Shown piece by piece: positions 55,056 through 63,999 of a stretch of 64,000 nt of DNA. This DNA is from Fodinibacter sp963695175 (GTDB lineage: Bacteria; Actinomycetota; Actinomycetes; Actinomycetales; Dermatophilaceae), in contig CAVOGG010000010.1 in assembly GCA_963695175.1 (NCBI GenBank), forward strand, positions 124,001 through 188,000. The letters are read 5' to 3'. Below the pieces are notes generated by a model, which saw only the letters and a list, made by a program, of their open reading frames with translations, was not told the DNA's origin and did not search any database. The position numbers and the translations under genes were made by a program. Numbering within the stretch: the stretch's first letter is position 1; the number at the start of each line of letters is the position of its first letter.

Positions 55056-56147
55056 ATGACCCCCACTCGTCAAACGGATGCGGCGCGCCGGCCCACCCTG
55101 CGTGACGTCGCGCGCCGGGCGGGGGTCTCGACGTCCACGGCATCCCTGGTCTTCAGTGGCAAGGGACCGGTCGCCACGGCCACCGCCGAGCGGGTGCGCA
55201 CCGCCGCGAGCGACCTCGCGTACGCCGGCCCCGACCCGCTCGCCTCCTCGCTGCGGCAGGGCCGGGTGGGCACCGTGGCCGTCGTCGTCGAGGGGCCGTT
55301 GCGGCTCGCCTTCCACGACCCGTTCGCGCTCGCCGTGCTCGACGGCCTCGCCGAGGAGCTCGACGCCGCGGGTCGCTCGATGCTGCTCGTGGCCCAGCCG
55401 GTCGAGGACCCCGAGCGCGCCCTGGCCCAGCTCGCGACCCAGGCCGTCGACGCGGCGGTGTTCCCGCTGTGCGGCGAGCGGGTCAACCCTGTGGTCGACC
55501 ACCTGCTGGCCCGTGGCGTGCCGCTCGTGGGCAGCGGCGCTCCGGTGCACCCGCGGGTGGCCCACGTGCTCACCGACGAGGCGGCGGCGATGCGGCTCAC
55601 GACCCGCCACGTGCTCGACCTCGGACACACCCGGGTCGCCCACCTGTCGATGGCCCTGTGGCCCGGCGCCCCCACGGGGTGGGTCACCGAGGAGGACGTC
55701 GCCGCTGCCGCCTACCCGGATGCCGCCGGTCGGCTCGCCGGGTTCCGCTCGCTCGCCGGCGACGCCGCTCCCGTCGTGCAGGCGCACGACCTGACCGTCG
55801 AGGCCGGGGAGGCCGCGGCCCGACTGCTCCTCGACGTCCCGGCCTCGCAGCGGCCGACGGCCGTCGTGGCCCAGGCCGACCTGCTCGCGGCCGGCGTGGT
55901 GCGCGCCGCGGAGGCCCTGGGCCTGCGGGTGCCGCAGGACCTCAGCGTCACCGGCTTCGATGGCGTCGACCTGCCCTGGCTCGACCACGTGCTCACGACC
56001 GTCGAGCAACCCGGCGCGGCGAAGGGCCGGGCGATGGGTCGGCTCGTGCGGCTGGCCCTGGAGGGCCGCCAGATCGCCGACGAACCGTTCCCGGTACGCC
56101 TGAGGGTGGGGACGACCTCGTCGTCCCCACCCTCAGTCACGTCCTGA
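55056..56147 (+). CDS. LacI family transcriptional regulator
   Basis: The 363 aa product from ATG 55056 has an N-terminal helix-turn-helix TLRDVARRAGVSTSTASLVF with the hinge region VRTAASDLAYAG, followed by a periplasmic-binding-protein-like effector domain (VGTVAVVVEGPLRLAFHDPF, AVDAAVFPLCGERVN, HVLDLGHTRVAHLSMALWPG, ERP-type end LSVTGFDGVDLPWLDHVLTT). LacI proteins respond to small sugars or nucleosides; the ligand is unknown. It is expected to repress itself and the divergent MFS gene through the tandem palindrome upstream. Confidence 0.95.
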   Translation: MTPTRQTDAARRPTLRDVARRAGVSTSTASLVFSGKGPVATATAERVRTAASDLAYAGPDPLASSLRQGRVGTVAVVVEGPLRLAFHDPFALAVLDGLAEELDAAGRSMLLVAQPVEDPERALAQLATQAVDAAVFPLCGERVNPVVDHLLARGVPLVGSGAPVHPRVAHVLTDEAAAMRLTTRHVLDLGHTRVAHLSMALWPGAPTGWVTEEDVAAAAYPDAAGRLAGFRSLAGDAAPVVQAHDLTVEAGEAAARLLLDVPASQRPTAVVAQADLLAAGVVRAAEALGLRVPQDLSVTGFDGVDLPWLDHVLTTVEQPGAAKGRAMGRLVRLALEGRQIADEPFPVRLRVGTTSSSPPSVTS

Positions 56148-56174
56148 GGCGTGGTTGCTCGCCGCCTCTGTGCG

Positions 56175-57965
56175 TCAGCCGCGGCGTTGCGTGGTGCTCT
56201 CGTGGCCGGTCGCGAGGGTGCCAGAACCCGGGAGGGTGCGTCCACCGAGCGTGCGGTCGGCCGTGCGGGCATCGCCGGTCAGCTTGGTGGTCGCTGCCGG
56301 CGTCGGGACCACGGTCGAGCCGGGGTAGAGGTCCAGGGTGCCCGCCGCGTCGAACAGGACGTGGGTGGACCCGGCGTTGTTGTAGACCCGGTAGCGACAG
56401 GGACTGGTCAGCGTGCAGCAGCAACGGGGCGTAGGTCGACACGGCGCGGTTCACCCCCGCGGTCAGGTTGAGCGTGCTGGCGCCGGGAGGGGTCGCCGTC
56501 TCACCGCTCCATAGCGGTCAGGTACGTGCTGCGCCGTCGGCAGCACCCCGGTCGTGTTGCCGACGACGAAGAACGAGTCCGGGGTCGCGACGCTCGCGGC
56601 CGCCTGGCGTGACGCGTTCGCACCGATCTTGCCCGCCGTCGAGCCGAGGCCCCTTCGGGTGTCGAGGATCCGGAGCGGCGAAGGCCCGGCGAGCGGCTTG
56701 AAGCGCAGGCCGATGGAGTCATCGGTCGACGTAGTAGCCGAGCAGGTCGACGATCAGGTGAACCGTGCCGCTCCCGGCGACCTGCATACGGAAACCGGTG
56801 TCGGTCGGGGTGTAGTGACCGGCCGGGATGATCGCCATGTTGGGGGCGGCGATGCCCTTCTGGAAGTTGACGTTCGAGACGGCCGGCATTTCTGCGGCAC
56901 CCCCGGCCCACGCCGTCACGTGCCCCGATGCGGTCGCGCGGAAGGCGGTGATGGTCACCGCGTAGGACTGGATGGCCGTGGCGGCCGCCTCGGACTCCCA
57001 CAAGTCGTCGAACTCGATCGCAGTCGCCATCCAGGAACGGGAGGTTGTTGTTGAAGGAGTCCTGGAGGCTGTTGTACATGCGCTGAGGATCGCCGCGGCG
57101 ACTTGAACTGCGAGCCCATGCCCTTGCCGATGGGCGCGAGTCGCACGCTGTCGTCCTTGGCGTACCAACCCATGACGTCTACCAGGATGTGCACGTTGCC
57201 GCCGTTGTTGAAGACAGTGACCCTGCCGTCCGAGCCGACGGGCACGGTGACCATGTTGGCGCACGGTCGCGCCCTTCGGGAAGTTGATCGACGAGGTGTC
57301 CGCGCGGACGTTGTCGTGAGGCTCGGGTAGGCGGTGAGGTAGCCGCTGCCGACGCGGACCTGACGGCCGTGAGGTTGATGACGACGGCGGAGACGCCCGT
57401 GGCGGGGATGCCGAACTGACCGGCGACCTGCACCGAGACGGTGCTTTTCGGCAGCCACCGGCGGGGACGTCCCAGCGACGCCGCGGGTGTCGAGGAGCGC
57501 GCTGCGGCTGATCCAGGCCGTAGTACGTACCCGTGGCATCCGGCACGCCGTTGCCGGTGAGCGCCACCAGCACGGTGGCGACCGGCGAGGTCGTGACGAG
57601 CTGGAGGGTGGCCTGGCGCGGGCCCTCGGCGAACGGGCGGAACTCGACCGTCACGGTCGCAGGTGCCTTGCCGACGAGCGACGGTGTCCTGAACAGGTGT
57701 TGCCCACGACCGAGTAGTCGGCGGCCTCGATCGAGGGCCGCGCCGACCGGCTCGATCGTCGGTGGCACCGAAGGTCACCGGTTCAGCGGCTCGCGGTGAC
57801 GGTGACGACCTGCCGTGCTGGGCTGTAGACCGCGACGTCGCCGAAGCTCACGTTCGGTGGCGCGATCGCGCCGGCGGCGAGGGCCGAGGCGGATGACGCC
57901 CCGGCGACGGACGCCGCCAGGAGCCCGACGGCTCCCAGCACGGACACGAATGCTCGACGGCTCAT
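56175..57965 (-). pseudogene. Secreted repeat protein with choice-of-anchor-like domain, heavily frameshifted
   Basis: The start is clear: GGGAGGA precedes ATG 57965 and the product opens with a signal peptide MSRRAFVSVLGAVGLLAASV, followed by PPNVSFGDVAVYSPARQVVT. Later blocks in shifting frames are PATVTVEFRPFAEGPRQATL, VPVGSDGRVTVFNNGGNVHI with LVDVMGWYAKDDSVRLAPIG, SYAVTITAFRATASGHVTAW, NVNFQKGIAAPNMAIIPAGH and the end GTLDLYPGSTVVPTP through HESTTQRRG, stop at 56175. It is a paralogue in style of the broken gene at 49120-51333. Many frame breaks (I count at least seven) make a functional product unlikely, unless the assembly is at fault. Confidence 0.65.
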
Positions 57966-58085
57966 GATGGTCCTCCCGTTGCAACAGGCCGCCGGTGATC
58001 GGCGACACACTCACGATAGGTCAGCGCGGACAGGGGCGTCAGCAAATCGGGGGATGCACCCCGGCATCTCCTCAGGAACCACCCA

Positions 58086-58847
58086 TCATCGGCGGGTGAC
58101 GGTGGCGGTGACGCCCTGGACCGCGACCGTCGGGCGGAGGACGTGGCCGCGGAGGCCGCGAACGCTCGGGAGCAGGTGCCCTCGGACGCGACGACCGCGC
58201 CGCTGCAGCCGTCATTGACGACGTCGAACTCGGGGAAGTCGTCGGGGTTGGTCGGCACCGTGACGCTCGCGGCGCCGAAGGACACCGGGGACGTGCCGGT
58301 GACCGCGACGACGACGTCCTGCTCGGCGTAGGTCAACAGGTCGGCCTCGCCGACGTCGAGCGACGCGGGAACCGCGAGACCGGCCGCAGGTGCCGGTGAC
58401 GTCGGCGGCGAGGGTGCTCGTCGTGCTCGAGTCGCCGGCGAGCTCGTGGACCACGACCGAGCCGGCGGTGTAGGTGCAGTCACCGAAGCCGGTCGACAGG
58501 GTGACGCTGCCCTGCGTGGCCGTCGGCGTCGACGCCAGCTGGATGCTCTGCCCGGCCACGAGCGACTCGCCCACCCGTGGCGTCACGCGCAGGGTCACGA
58601 CGGAGCCGGCGCGGGCCCCGGTGACCAGGACGCCACCCTCGGGCGTCGGGGCCGCGGAGACCGTGCCGCCTGCGCTGAGGTCGTAGGTGAGGGCGCCGGT
58701 GCCACCGCTGCCCGCGGTCGGGAACCGGACGCTGAGCGCGGTGAACGGCGCGGTCGGTGCGGCGGAGGCCGGCAGCGCTGCGGCGAGGCCGCCCACGGCG
58801 AACAGGGCCGTGGCGGCGAGGCCGGTGACGAGGGTGCGGGGGGTCAT
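58086..58847 (-). pseudogene. Secreted Ig-like/choice-of-anchor protein, frameshifted
   Basis: ATG 58847 opens a signal peptide (TLVTGLAATALFAVGGLAAA, cleavage near ASAAP), then TALSVRFPTAGSGGTGALTY, VVTLRVTPRVGESLVAGQSI and FGDCTYTAGSVVVHELAGDS in one frame. The frame moves near 58388 to GLAVPASLDVGEADLLTYAE and TVPTNPDDFPEFDVVNDGCS, and again near 58145, restoring PTVAVQGVTATVTRR with the stop at 58086. It lies just upstream of the other secreted-protein gene on the same strand, so the pair may once have been an operon. Only two or three breaks are needed, so it is the least damaged of the group. Confidence 0.6.
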
Positions 58848-58953
58848 CGAGGACTTCAGGGGTCGCAGGGGCGGCGTCGCCCCTCGACGCCGCGCCAAAC
58901 CTAGGGGCACCTCATCCGGCACCGTGGGCGAATCGGCACAACTGGCAACCGAA

Positions 58954-58998
58954 CTGCGAGAACCCGCAACCGGCGGTGCCGGGTGCGGGTTCTCGCAG
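58954..58998. terminator. Strong hairpin downstream of tig
   Basis: CTGCGAGAACCCGCA at 58954-58968 pairs perfectly over 15 bp with TGCGGGTTCTCGCAG at 58984-58998; the loop contains CCGG...CCGG that extends the pairing. It is placed 27 nt after the minus-strand tig stop, hence its terminator. Confidence 0.75.
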
Positions 58999-59025
58999 GT
59001 GGTGCGGGGCGTGCTGCCCTCGGCG

Positions 59026-60414
59026 TCAGGCCTTCGCGGTGGCCTCGTCGGCCGGGGTCTCGTCGACCGGGGCCTCGTCGGCGGACGCCTCGGCGTCGTC
59101 GCCGGCCACGTCGTGCTCGTGGTCGTGCTCGTGGTCCTCGATCTCTTCGCGCTCCACCAGGTCGTCGAGGTCGATCGTCGCCCCGGTGGTGTCGGTGACG
59201 ATGGCCTTGTCGAGCACGGCGGCCAGGGCCTTGCGACGCCCGACCTCCTGCACGATCGAGGGGATCTGGCCCTGCTGGTCGATGGTCTGGGCGAACTCGT
59301 TGGGGTCCATGCCGTACTGCTGGGCGCTCATCACGAGGTACTCGATGAGCTCGGGCTGCTCGACCCGGACCTCGAGCTTCTCGACGATGGCGTCGAGGAG
59401 GAACTGGGCCTTGAGCGCCTTGCGGGTGCTCTCGTCGACCTCGGCGCGGTGCTCGTCGTCGTCGAGGCGGTTCTCACCCTCGAGGTGCTGGTGCACCTCG
59501 GCCTCGACGACGCCGTCGGGCACCGGCACGTCGACGGTCTCGAGCAGGTGCTCGAGCACCTTGTCGCGGGCCTGGATGCCCTGCTCGTACCGCTTGGCCT
59601 GCTCGGCCTGGGTGGTGACGTCGGCGCGCAGCTCGTCGAGGGTGTCGAACTCGGAGGCGAGCTGGGCGAAGTCGTCGTCGAGCGCGGGCAGCTCGCGGAC
59701 CTTGACCGACTGCACGGAGACGGTGCAGTCGGCGTCGTCGCCCTCGTGGTCGCCACCGGCCAGCGGCGCGGTGAAGTTCTTGGACTCGCCCGCGGCCATG
59801 CCGAGGAGGGCCTCGTCCAGGCCGTCGAGCATGTTCTTGCTGCCGACCTCGTAGGAGACGCCGGTGACCGAGTCGATCTCCTCGTCGCCGATGGCGGCGG
59901 ACAGGTCGATGGACACGAAGTCGCCGTCCTCGACGGCGCGCTCGACGCCCACGAGGGAGCCGAAGCGCTCGCGCAGCGCGGTGAGGCGCTCGTCGACGTC
60001 GTCGTCGGAGGCCTTGACCTCGTCGACCTCGACCGCGATGCCCTCGAGGTCGGGAAGCTCGATCTGCGGGCGCACGTCGGTCTCGACGGTGAACTCGAGG
60101 TCCTGGCCGTCCTCGAGCGGCACGGCGGTGACGTCGACCTCGGGCTGGCCGATGGCGCGGATGTCCTCGGCCTCGGCGGCCTGGGCGAAGAAGACCGGGA
60201 GGGCCTCGTTGACGGCCTCCTGCACGACGGCCCCGCGGCCGACCCGCTGGTCGATGATCCGGCTGGGGACCTTGCCCTTGCGGAAGCCCGGGATCTGCAC
60301 CTGGGCGCCGATCGTCTTGTAGGCCTGGTCGAGCATCGGCTTCAGCTCCGCGAACGGGACCTCCACGACGAGCTTGACCCGGGTCGGGCTGATGGTCTCG
60401 ACGGCACTCTTCAC
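59026..60414 (-). CDS. tig: Trigger factor
   Basis: This ribosome-associated chaperone and peptidyl-prolyl isomerase is 462 aa long. GTG 60414 gives VKSAVETISPTRVKLVVEVP, the usual N-terminus. The ribosome-binding signature GFRKGKVPSRIIDQ is present near residue 45, followed by the FKBP-like domain (DGDFVSIDLSAAIGDEEID, KNMLDGLDEALLGMAAGES), and the C-terminal arm (RYEQGIQARDKVLEHLLETV, EAEVHQHLEGENRL). The tail is unusual in being rich in His, Asp and Glu (EDHEHDHEHD then an acidic stretch), which might bind metal. It heads the tig-clpP1-clpP2-clpX series, here spread by accessory genes. Confidence 0.96.
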   Translation of the reverse strand: MKSAVETISPTRVKLVVEVPFAELKPMLDQAYKTIGAQVQIPGFRKGKVPSRIIDQRVGRGAVVQEAVNEALPVFFAQAAEAEDIRAIGQPEVDVTAVPLEDGQDLEFTVETDVRPQIELPDLEGIAVEVDEVKASDDDVDERLTALRERFGSLVGVERAVEDGDFVSIDLSAAIGDEEIDSVTGVSYEVGSKNMLDGLDEALLGMAAGESKNFTAPLAGGDHEGDDADCTVSVQSVKVRELPALDDDFAQLASEFDTLDELRADVTTQAEQAKRYEQGIQARDKVLEHLLETVDVPVPDGVVEAEVHQHLEGENRLDDDEHRAEVDESTRKALKAQFLLDAIVEKLEVRVEQPELIEYLVMSAQQYGMDPNEFAQTIDQQGQIPSIVQEVGRRKALAAVLDKAIVTDTTGATIDLDDLVEREEIEDHEHDHEHDVAGDDAEASADEAPVDETPADEATAKA

Positions 60415-60688
60415 TTCAGGCACTCCACAACCATGGGGGAATCGGGGCAACTTCTTCAGGTCGTATGCCGTGCGGGCCGGCCCACGGGCCGGCGCCTTCC
60501 AGGGGCACGCGAGCACGCGGCACACCGGATCGGCACCAAGGACCCATGCTAGCGGCCGGGGTCGGGGCCACCCAATCGACCTCGGCGGCCGCACCCGTCG
60601 ACAGCGATCTCCCCACCGCCCCGCGGCCGCCGGTAGCGTCCCGCGGAGCGCGCCCCGGACCGGGGCTCCTGACGCCGAAGGACCTTCA

Positions 60689-61696
60689 ATGATCCGCATC
60701 CCCTCTCGCACCCGCCGGCTCTACGGTGCCGGTGTCCTGCTGGCCGGAGCGTTCGCCGCCGCTGCCCTCGGCAGCGGCGCCGCTGTCGCAAGCGCCGGCG
60801 CCGCCACCGGTGGTACCTCGACGACCACCGCGCTGGACTGCCTGGCCTCCGGGCGGACGGCGCCCAGCGCGGCCCGCGTCGCGAAGGGGTCAACCGTCGC
60901 CGAGCCCAAGCTCTACCCGGACAACCAGGCCAACGCCTACGGCGTCATCAAGGACGCCCCGCGGATGCCGAACGGCTCGGTGCACATCCGCACCGTCTTC
61001 CACGTCATCTCCGACCACACGCTCACCGCCAAGGAGCGCACGCGGCTGCAGACGATGGTGAACGCCCAGGTGACCGTGCTGAACGCCTCGTACTCGGGCC
61101 AGACCTCGGACACCGCGGCGGACAGCCCGTTCCGGTTCGACCTGGCCAAGACCGACTTCGTCGTGAACAAGGCCTGGTACACCGTCACCCCCGGCAAGGG
61201 CGAGCGCGACATGAAGGCGGCGCTGTACGAGGGCGACGCCACCACGCTGAACGTCTACACGGCGAACATCGGCGACGGCCTGCTCGGCTGGGCCTACTTC
61301 CCGAAGGGCTACAACAACGGCCGCGACTTCGTCGACGGCGTGGTCATGCTCGACGAGTCGATGCCGGGTGGCGTCAACCCGGTCGACCCACGCGAGCCCT
61401 GGAAGTACGGCGAGGGCGACACGCTCACCCACGAGGTCGGCCACTGGCTGATGCTCGAGCACACCTTCGCCCACGGCTGTGGCGCCTCCGGCGACTACGT
61501 GACCGACACCCCGAAGGAGGCCGGCCCGCAGTTCGACTGCCCGGTCGGCGCCGACACCTGCACGGCGCCCGGTCTGGACCCGATCCGCAACTTCATGGAC
61601 TACACCCAGGACTCCTGCATGAACGAGTTCACCCCCGGCCAGGTCGAGCGGATGAACGACGCCTGGATCGACTTCCGCGCGGGAGCCAAGGCCTGA
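60689..61696 (+). CDS. Secreted zinc metalloprotease, M43 (pappalysin-like)
   Basis: The 335 aa product from ATG 60689 has a signal peptide (RLYGAGVLLAGAFAAAALGS, cleavage near SAGAA). The mature part has VHIRTVFHVISDHTLTA, VNAQVTVLNASYSGQTSD, the zinc site GDTLTHEVGHWLMLEHTF (HExxHxxxxxH with Glu as base), cysteine-rich HGCGASGDYVTDTPKEAGP and FDCPVGADTCTAPG, and the Met-turn NFMDYTQDSCMNEFTPGQ. All are features of M43 peptidases. It is monocistronic, with a perfect 17-bp terminator downstream. Substrate preference is not predictable. Confidence 0.95.
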   Translation: MIRIPSRTRRLYGAGVLLAGAFAAAALGSGAAVASAGAATGGTSTTTALDCLASGRTAPSAARVAKGSTVAEPKLYPDNQANAYGVIKDAPRMPNGSVHIRTVFHVISDHTLTAKERTRLQTMVNAQVTVLNASYSGQTSDTAADSPFRFDLAKTDFVVNKAWYTVTPGKGERDMKAALYEGDATTLNVYTANIGDGLLGWAYFPKGYNNGRDFVDGVVMLDESMPGGVNPVDPREPWKYGEGDTLTHEVGHWLMLEHTFAHGCGASGDYVTDTPKEAGPQFDCPVGADTCTAPGLDPIRNFMDYTQDSCMNEFTPGQVERMNDAWIDFRAGAKA

Positions 61697-61716
61697 CCTC
61701 CCGTTCCACGCACCAC

Positions 61717-61757
61717 CACCGGATGCCGGTCGCGCACGTCGCGACCGGCATCCGGTG
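61717..61757. terminator. Perfect 17-bp hairpin after the M43 gene
   Basis: CACCGGATGCCGGTCGC at 61717-61733 pairs without mismatch with GCGACCGGCATCCGGTG at 61741-61757, loop 7 nt. It begins 21 nt after the protease stop and includes an inverted GGATGCC pair. No T-tract. Confidence 0.8.
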
Positions 61758-61780
61758 TCTGCGCACGGCACACTGAGCCC

Positions 61781-62755
61781 GTGCTGTCGCTGCGCATCTC
61801 CGTGCCCGAGGGGCTCACCGACGACGTCGTCGAGCTGCTGACCGACTCACCGAGCGTCACGGGGCTGAGCGTGCTGCGCGGCGCCTCGGTGATCCCGCCC
61901 GGTGACGTGGTGACCGCCGACATCGCGCGCGAGGGGGCCAACCCGGTGCTCGACGCGCTGCGCGACCTCGGGGTCCACCGTGAGGGGACCGTGCGGATCG
62001 ACCCGGTCGACACCTGGCTGTCGCGCCCGGCGTACGAGGCGGAGCGGGAGGCACCCGGGGCGAGCGCCGACGCGGTGGTCTGGACCCAGGTCGTCGGCCG
62101 GGCCTACTCCGACTCGGAGCTGAACTGGACCTACCTGTCGTTCATGGTGCTGGCGACCCTCATCGCCGGGGTGGCGATCGTCGTGGACTCCTCGATCCTG
62201 GTCATCGGGGCGATGGTGCTCGGGCCGGAGTTCGGGCCGATCGCCGCGATCGGGGTGGCCCTGGTGCGGCGGCGCACCCGTCTGCTGTCGATCGCGACGC
62301 GCACGCTGCTGCTCGGGTTCGCGGCCGGCATCCTCGCGACGTTCCTCGCCGGGCTGCTGGGCCGGGCCCTCGGCTGGGTGACCTACGAGGACATCGTCGG
62401 ACCCCGGCCCCAGACGGCGTTCATCTACGACCCGAACCGGTGGACGCTGGTCGTCGCCGTCATCGCCGCGGCCGCCGGGGTGCTGTCGCTGACGTCGGCG
62501 CACACCGGCGGCCTCTCGGGCGTGTTCATCTCGGTGACGACGGTGCCGGCGGCGGGCAACATCGCGCTCGGGCTGGCGTTCGGGGCGTGGTCGGAGGTGC
62601 GGGGCAGCGGGGTGCAGCTGGCCCTCAACCTCGTGGCCATGGCGGCCGCGGGGTGGGCCACGCTCGCCCTGCAGCAGCGGGTGTGGTCGCGCGTGCCCGC
62701 CCGGCGGCGGACCCGCTTCGGGGGCCGACCGATGATCGGCCGGCCGCCGGACTGA
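61781..62755 (+). CDS. DUF389 membrane protein
   Basis: The 324 aa product from GTG 61781 has an N-terminal ferredoxin-like soluble domain (LRISVPEGLTDDVVELLTDS, ADIAREGANPVLDALRDLGV), followed by a DUF389 membrane domain: LNWTYLSFMVLATLIAGVAI, SSILVIGAMVLGPEFGPIAA, TLLLGFAAGILATFLAGLLG, VVAVIAAAAGVLSLTSAHTG, VTTVPAAGNIALGLAFGAWS and a last helix VQLALNLVAMAAAGWATLAL. The GAMVLGPEFGP motif is the family hallmark. Transport of a small anion or hydrophobic compound has been proposed for relatives, but nothing is firmly known. Confidence 0.92.
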   Translation: MLSLRISVPEGLTDDVVELLTDSPSVTGLSVLRGASVIPPGDVVTADIAREGANPVLDALRDLGVHREGTVRIDPVDTWLSRPAYEAEREAPGASADAVVWTQVVGRAYSDSELNWTYLSFMVLATLIAGVAIVVDSSILVIGAMVLGPEFGPIAAIGVALVRRRTRLLSIATRTLLLGFAAGILATFLAGLLGRALGWVTYEDIVGPRPQTAFIYDPNRWTLVVAVIAAAAGVLSLTSAHTGGLSGVFISVTTVPAAGNIALGLAFGAWSEVRGSGVQLALNLVAMAAAGWATLALQQRVWSRVPARRRTRFGGRPMIGRPPD

Positions 62756-62799
62756 AGGCCCCGCGACCGGTTCGGTGCGGGTTCGTGCGGGTTTCGTGC

Positions 62800-62873
62800 T
62801 GGAGCGGGCGACGAGAATCGAACTCGCGTAGCCAGTTTGGAAGACTGGGGCTCTACCATTGAGCTACGCCCGC
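62800..62873 (-). tRNA. tRNA-Gly (anticodon TCC)
   Basis: On the minus strand GCGGGCG (62873-62867) pairs with CGCCCGC (62810-62804) as acceptor stem. The D arm holds AGCTCAATGGTAGAG, the anticodon loop CTTCCAA gives TCC for glycine, and the T arm holds GTTCGATTC. CCA is encoded. 74 nt including CCA. Confidence 0.97.
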
Positions 62874-62985
62874 GCACCTCGTGAGCTCGCACCCCGAGGG
62901 CAGCGCTAGCCTAGGGCCGCGCTCGCAGGATCCGAAATCCTTCCCTCGACCTCTCGTCGATGTCGGATGCCGGTTCGCGCGGTCG

Positions 62986-63059
62986 CGGGGTATGGCGCAG
63001 CTTGGTAGCGCGTCCGCTTTGGGAGCGGAAGGCCGCCGGTTCGAATCCGGCTACCCCGA
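62986..63059 (+). tRNA. tRNA-Pro (anticodon TGG)
   Basis: CGGGGTA (62986-62992) pairs with TACCCCG (63052-63058); the D arm reads GCGCAGCTTGGTAGCGC, the anticodon loop TTTGGGA contains TGG for proline, and the T arm is GCCGGTTCGAATCCGGC. CCA is not encoded (the next bases are CAG). An 18-nt copy of its 3' end recurs at 63168-63185. Confidence 0.97.
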
Positions 63060-63185
63060 CAGAGGACGACCCGCTGCGCTCCGCGCTGCGGGTCGTTCGC
63101 TGTCGCGGTGGCGGATGACGGGAGCGGGCTCGAGGCACCGACGCAGGAGGTGGCTCGAGCCCGCGGCTCCGGCTACCCCGACAGA
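63046..63185. repeat. Direct repeat of the tRNA-Pro 3' end (att-like)
   Basis: TCCGGCTACCCCGACAGA occurs at 63046-63063, covering the tRNA-Pro T-arm side and acceptor end, and again exactly at 63168-63185. The 104 nt between contain only a hairpin and no gene. This is the layout left by integration or excision at a tRNA gene, though a decayed second tRNA copy is also possible. Confidence 0.55.
63066..63096 (+). terminator. Hairpin downstream of tRNA-Pro
   Basis: ACGACCCGC at 63066-63074 pairs with GCGGGTCGT at 63088-63096, with further TGCG/CGCG pairing in the loop and TTC following. It lies 6 nt after the mature tRNA end and is its likely terminator. Confidence 0.65.
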
Positions 63186-63191
63186 CCATCG

Positions 63192-63237
63192 GTGGTGATG
63201 CAGGGCGCGCGACCTACCGCGCCCCCTGCATCACCAC
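63192..63237. terminator. Long hairpin downstream of the DUF559 gene
   Basis: GTGGTGATGCAGGG at 63192-63205, extended by CGCGC, pairs with its complement ending CCCTGCATCACCAC at 63237, giving about 18 bp with an 8-nt loop and one mismatch. It lies just past the stop (63241) of the minus-strand gene. Confidence 0.7.
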
Positions 63238-63240
63238 TGG

Positions 63241-63999
63241 TCACGCCGCCCGAGCCGACAGCATCTGGTACGCGCGAACCACCTGGTCCATGAAGGGTTC
63301 GGGCCGGAGCCGCAGTCCCAGCACGGGGATCCTCAGCACCATCTCGTTCCCCAGCGTGATCTCGTTCTGGCGCAGGGCGTCGTCCACGGGGTGCAGCGCC
63401 AGCGCGTGGTGTCCCCCGTCGATCTCGAGCACCAGGCCGACGTCCTCCCATGCCACGTCCAGGTAGACCCTTCCGCGCGGTCCCTGCCGCACGACCTGCC
63501 TGCTCGGTCGCGGCAACCCTGCCTTTCGGCACAGCGCGCCGACGTCGAGCTCGCCGAGCGAGTGGGCTCCGTCGCAGATGTCGTCGACGGCCGCGCGCAG
63601 CAACCGGCGTCGACGGCTCACCTTCACCTCGTGCCACGCCGCCAGAAGTCGCTGCGGGTGAGTGAGTCGCTGCTGGACGACGAGGCACAGCACCAGCACG
63701 GCCTCGCGGTCGGATCTCGCCCACTCGGCTGCTCGCAAGGCGGCCCACTCGGGTCGCACCCGCGGAACGCCCGCCCCCACCAGCGGCCCCACGACCCGCC
63801 GGCGCCTCGACCGCACTCCGGCGACCTGGCGCCGCCGGTTGGCTCGGGGCACGGTCACCTCGACGAGGTCGGTGGTGTAGCCGGTGAGCCCGGCCGCATG
63901 CAGGGCACTCGCCCCGTCGAGGACTGCACCCGACCCCGACTCCCACACCGCACGCCACCGGTCGGCCTCGGCGGAGAGCGCGCCGGTGCCGATCTGCAC
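63241..63999 (-). CDS. DUF559 (PD-(D/E)XK-like) protein, probably 5'-incomplete
   Basis: The frame is open from the window edge (GTG 63999) to 63241, 252 aa visible. An AbiEi-antitoxin-like middle part (GSGAVLDGASALHAAGLTGY, DLVEVTVPRANRRRQVAGVR) leads to a C-terminal DUF559 domain with the nuclease-like core RVYLDVAWEDVGLVLEIDGG followed by HHAL and DDALRQNEITLGNEMVLRIP. The D..(W)...E.DG.H pattern is a Vsr/PD-(D/E)XK relic. Such proteins are numerous in Actinobacteria with no proven role, and are sometimes annotated with type IV toxin-antitoxin domains. Relatives have about 50 more N-terminal residues, so the true start is probably outside the window. Confidence 0.8.
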   Translation of the reverse strand: MQIGTGALSAEADRWRAVWESGSGAVLDGASALHAAGLTGYTTDLVEVTVPRANRRRQVAGVRSRRRRVVGPLVGAGVPRVRPEWAALRAAEWARSDREAVLVLCLVVQQRLTHPQRLLAAWHEVKVSRRRRLLRAAVDDICDGAHSLGELDVGALCRKAGLPRPSRQVVRQGPRGRVYLDVAWEDVGLVLEIDGGHHALALHPVDDALRQNEITLGNEMVLRIPVLGLRLRPEPFMDQVVRAYQMLSARAA

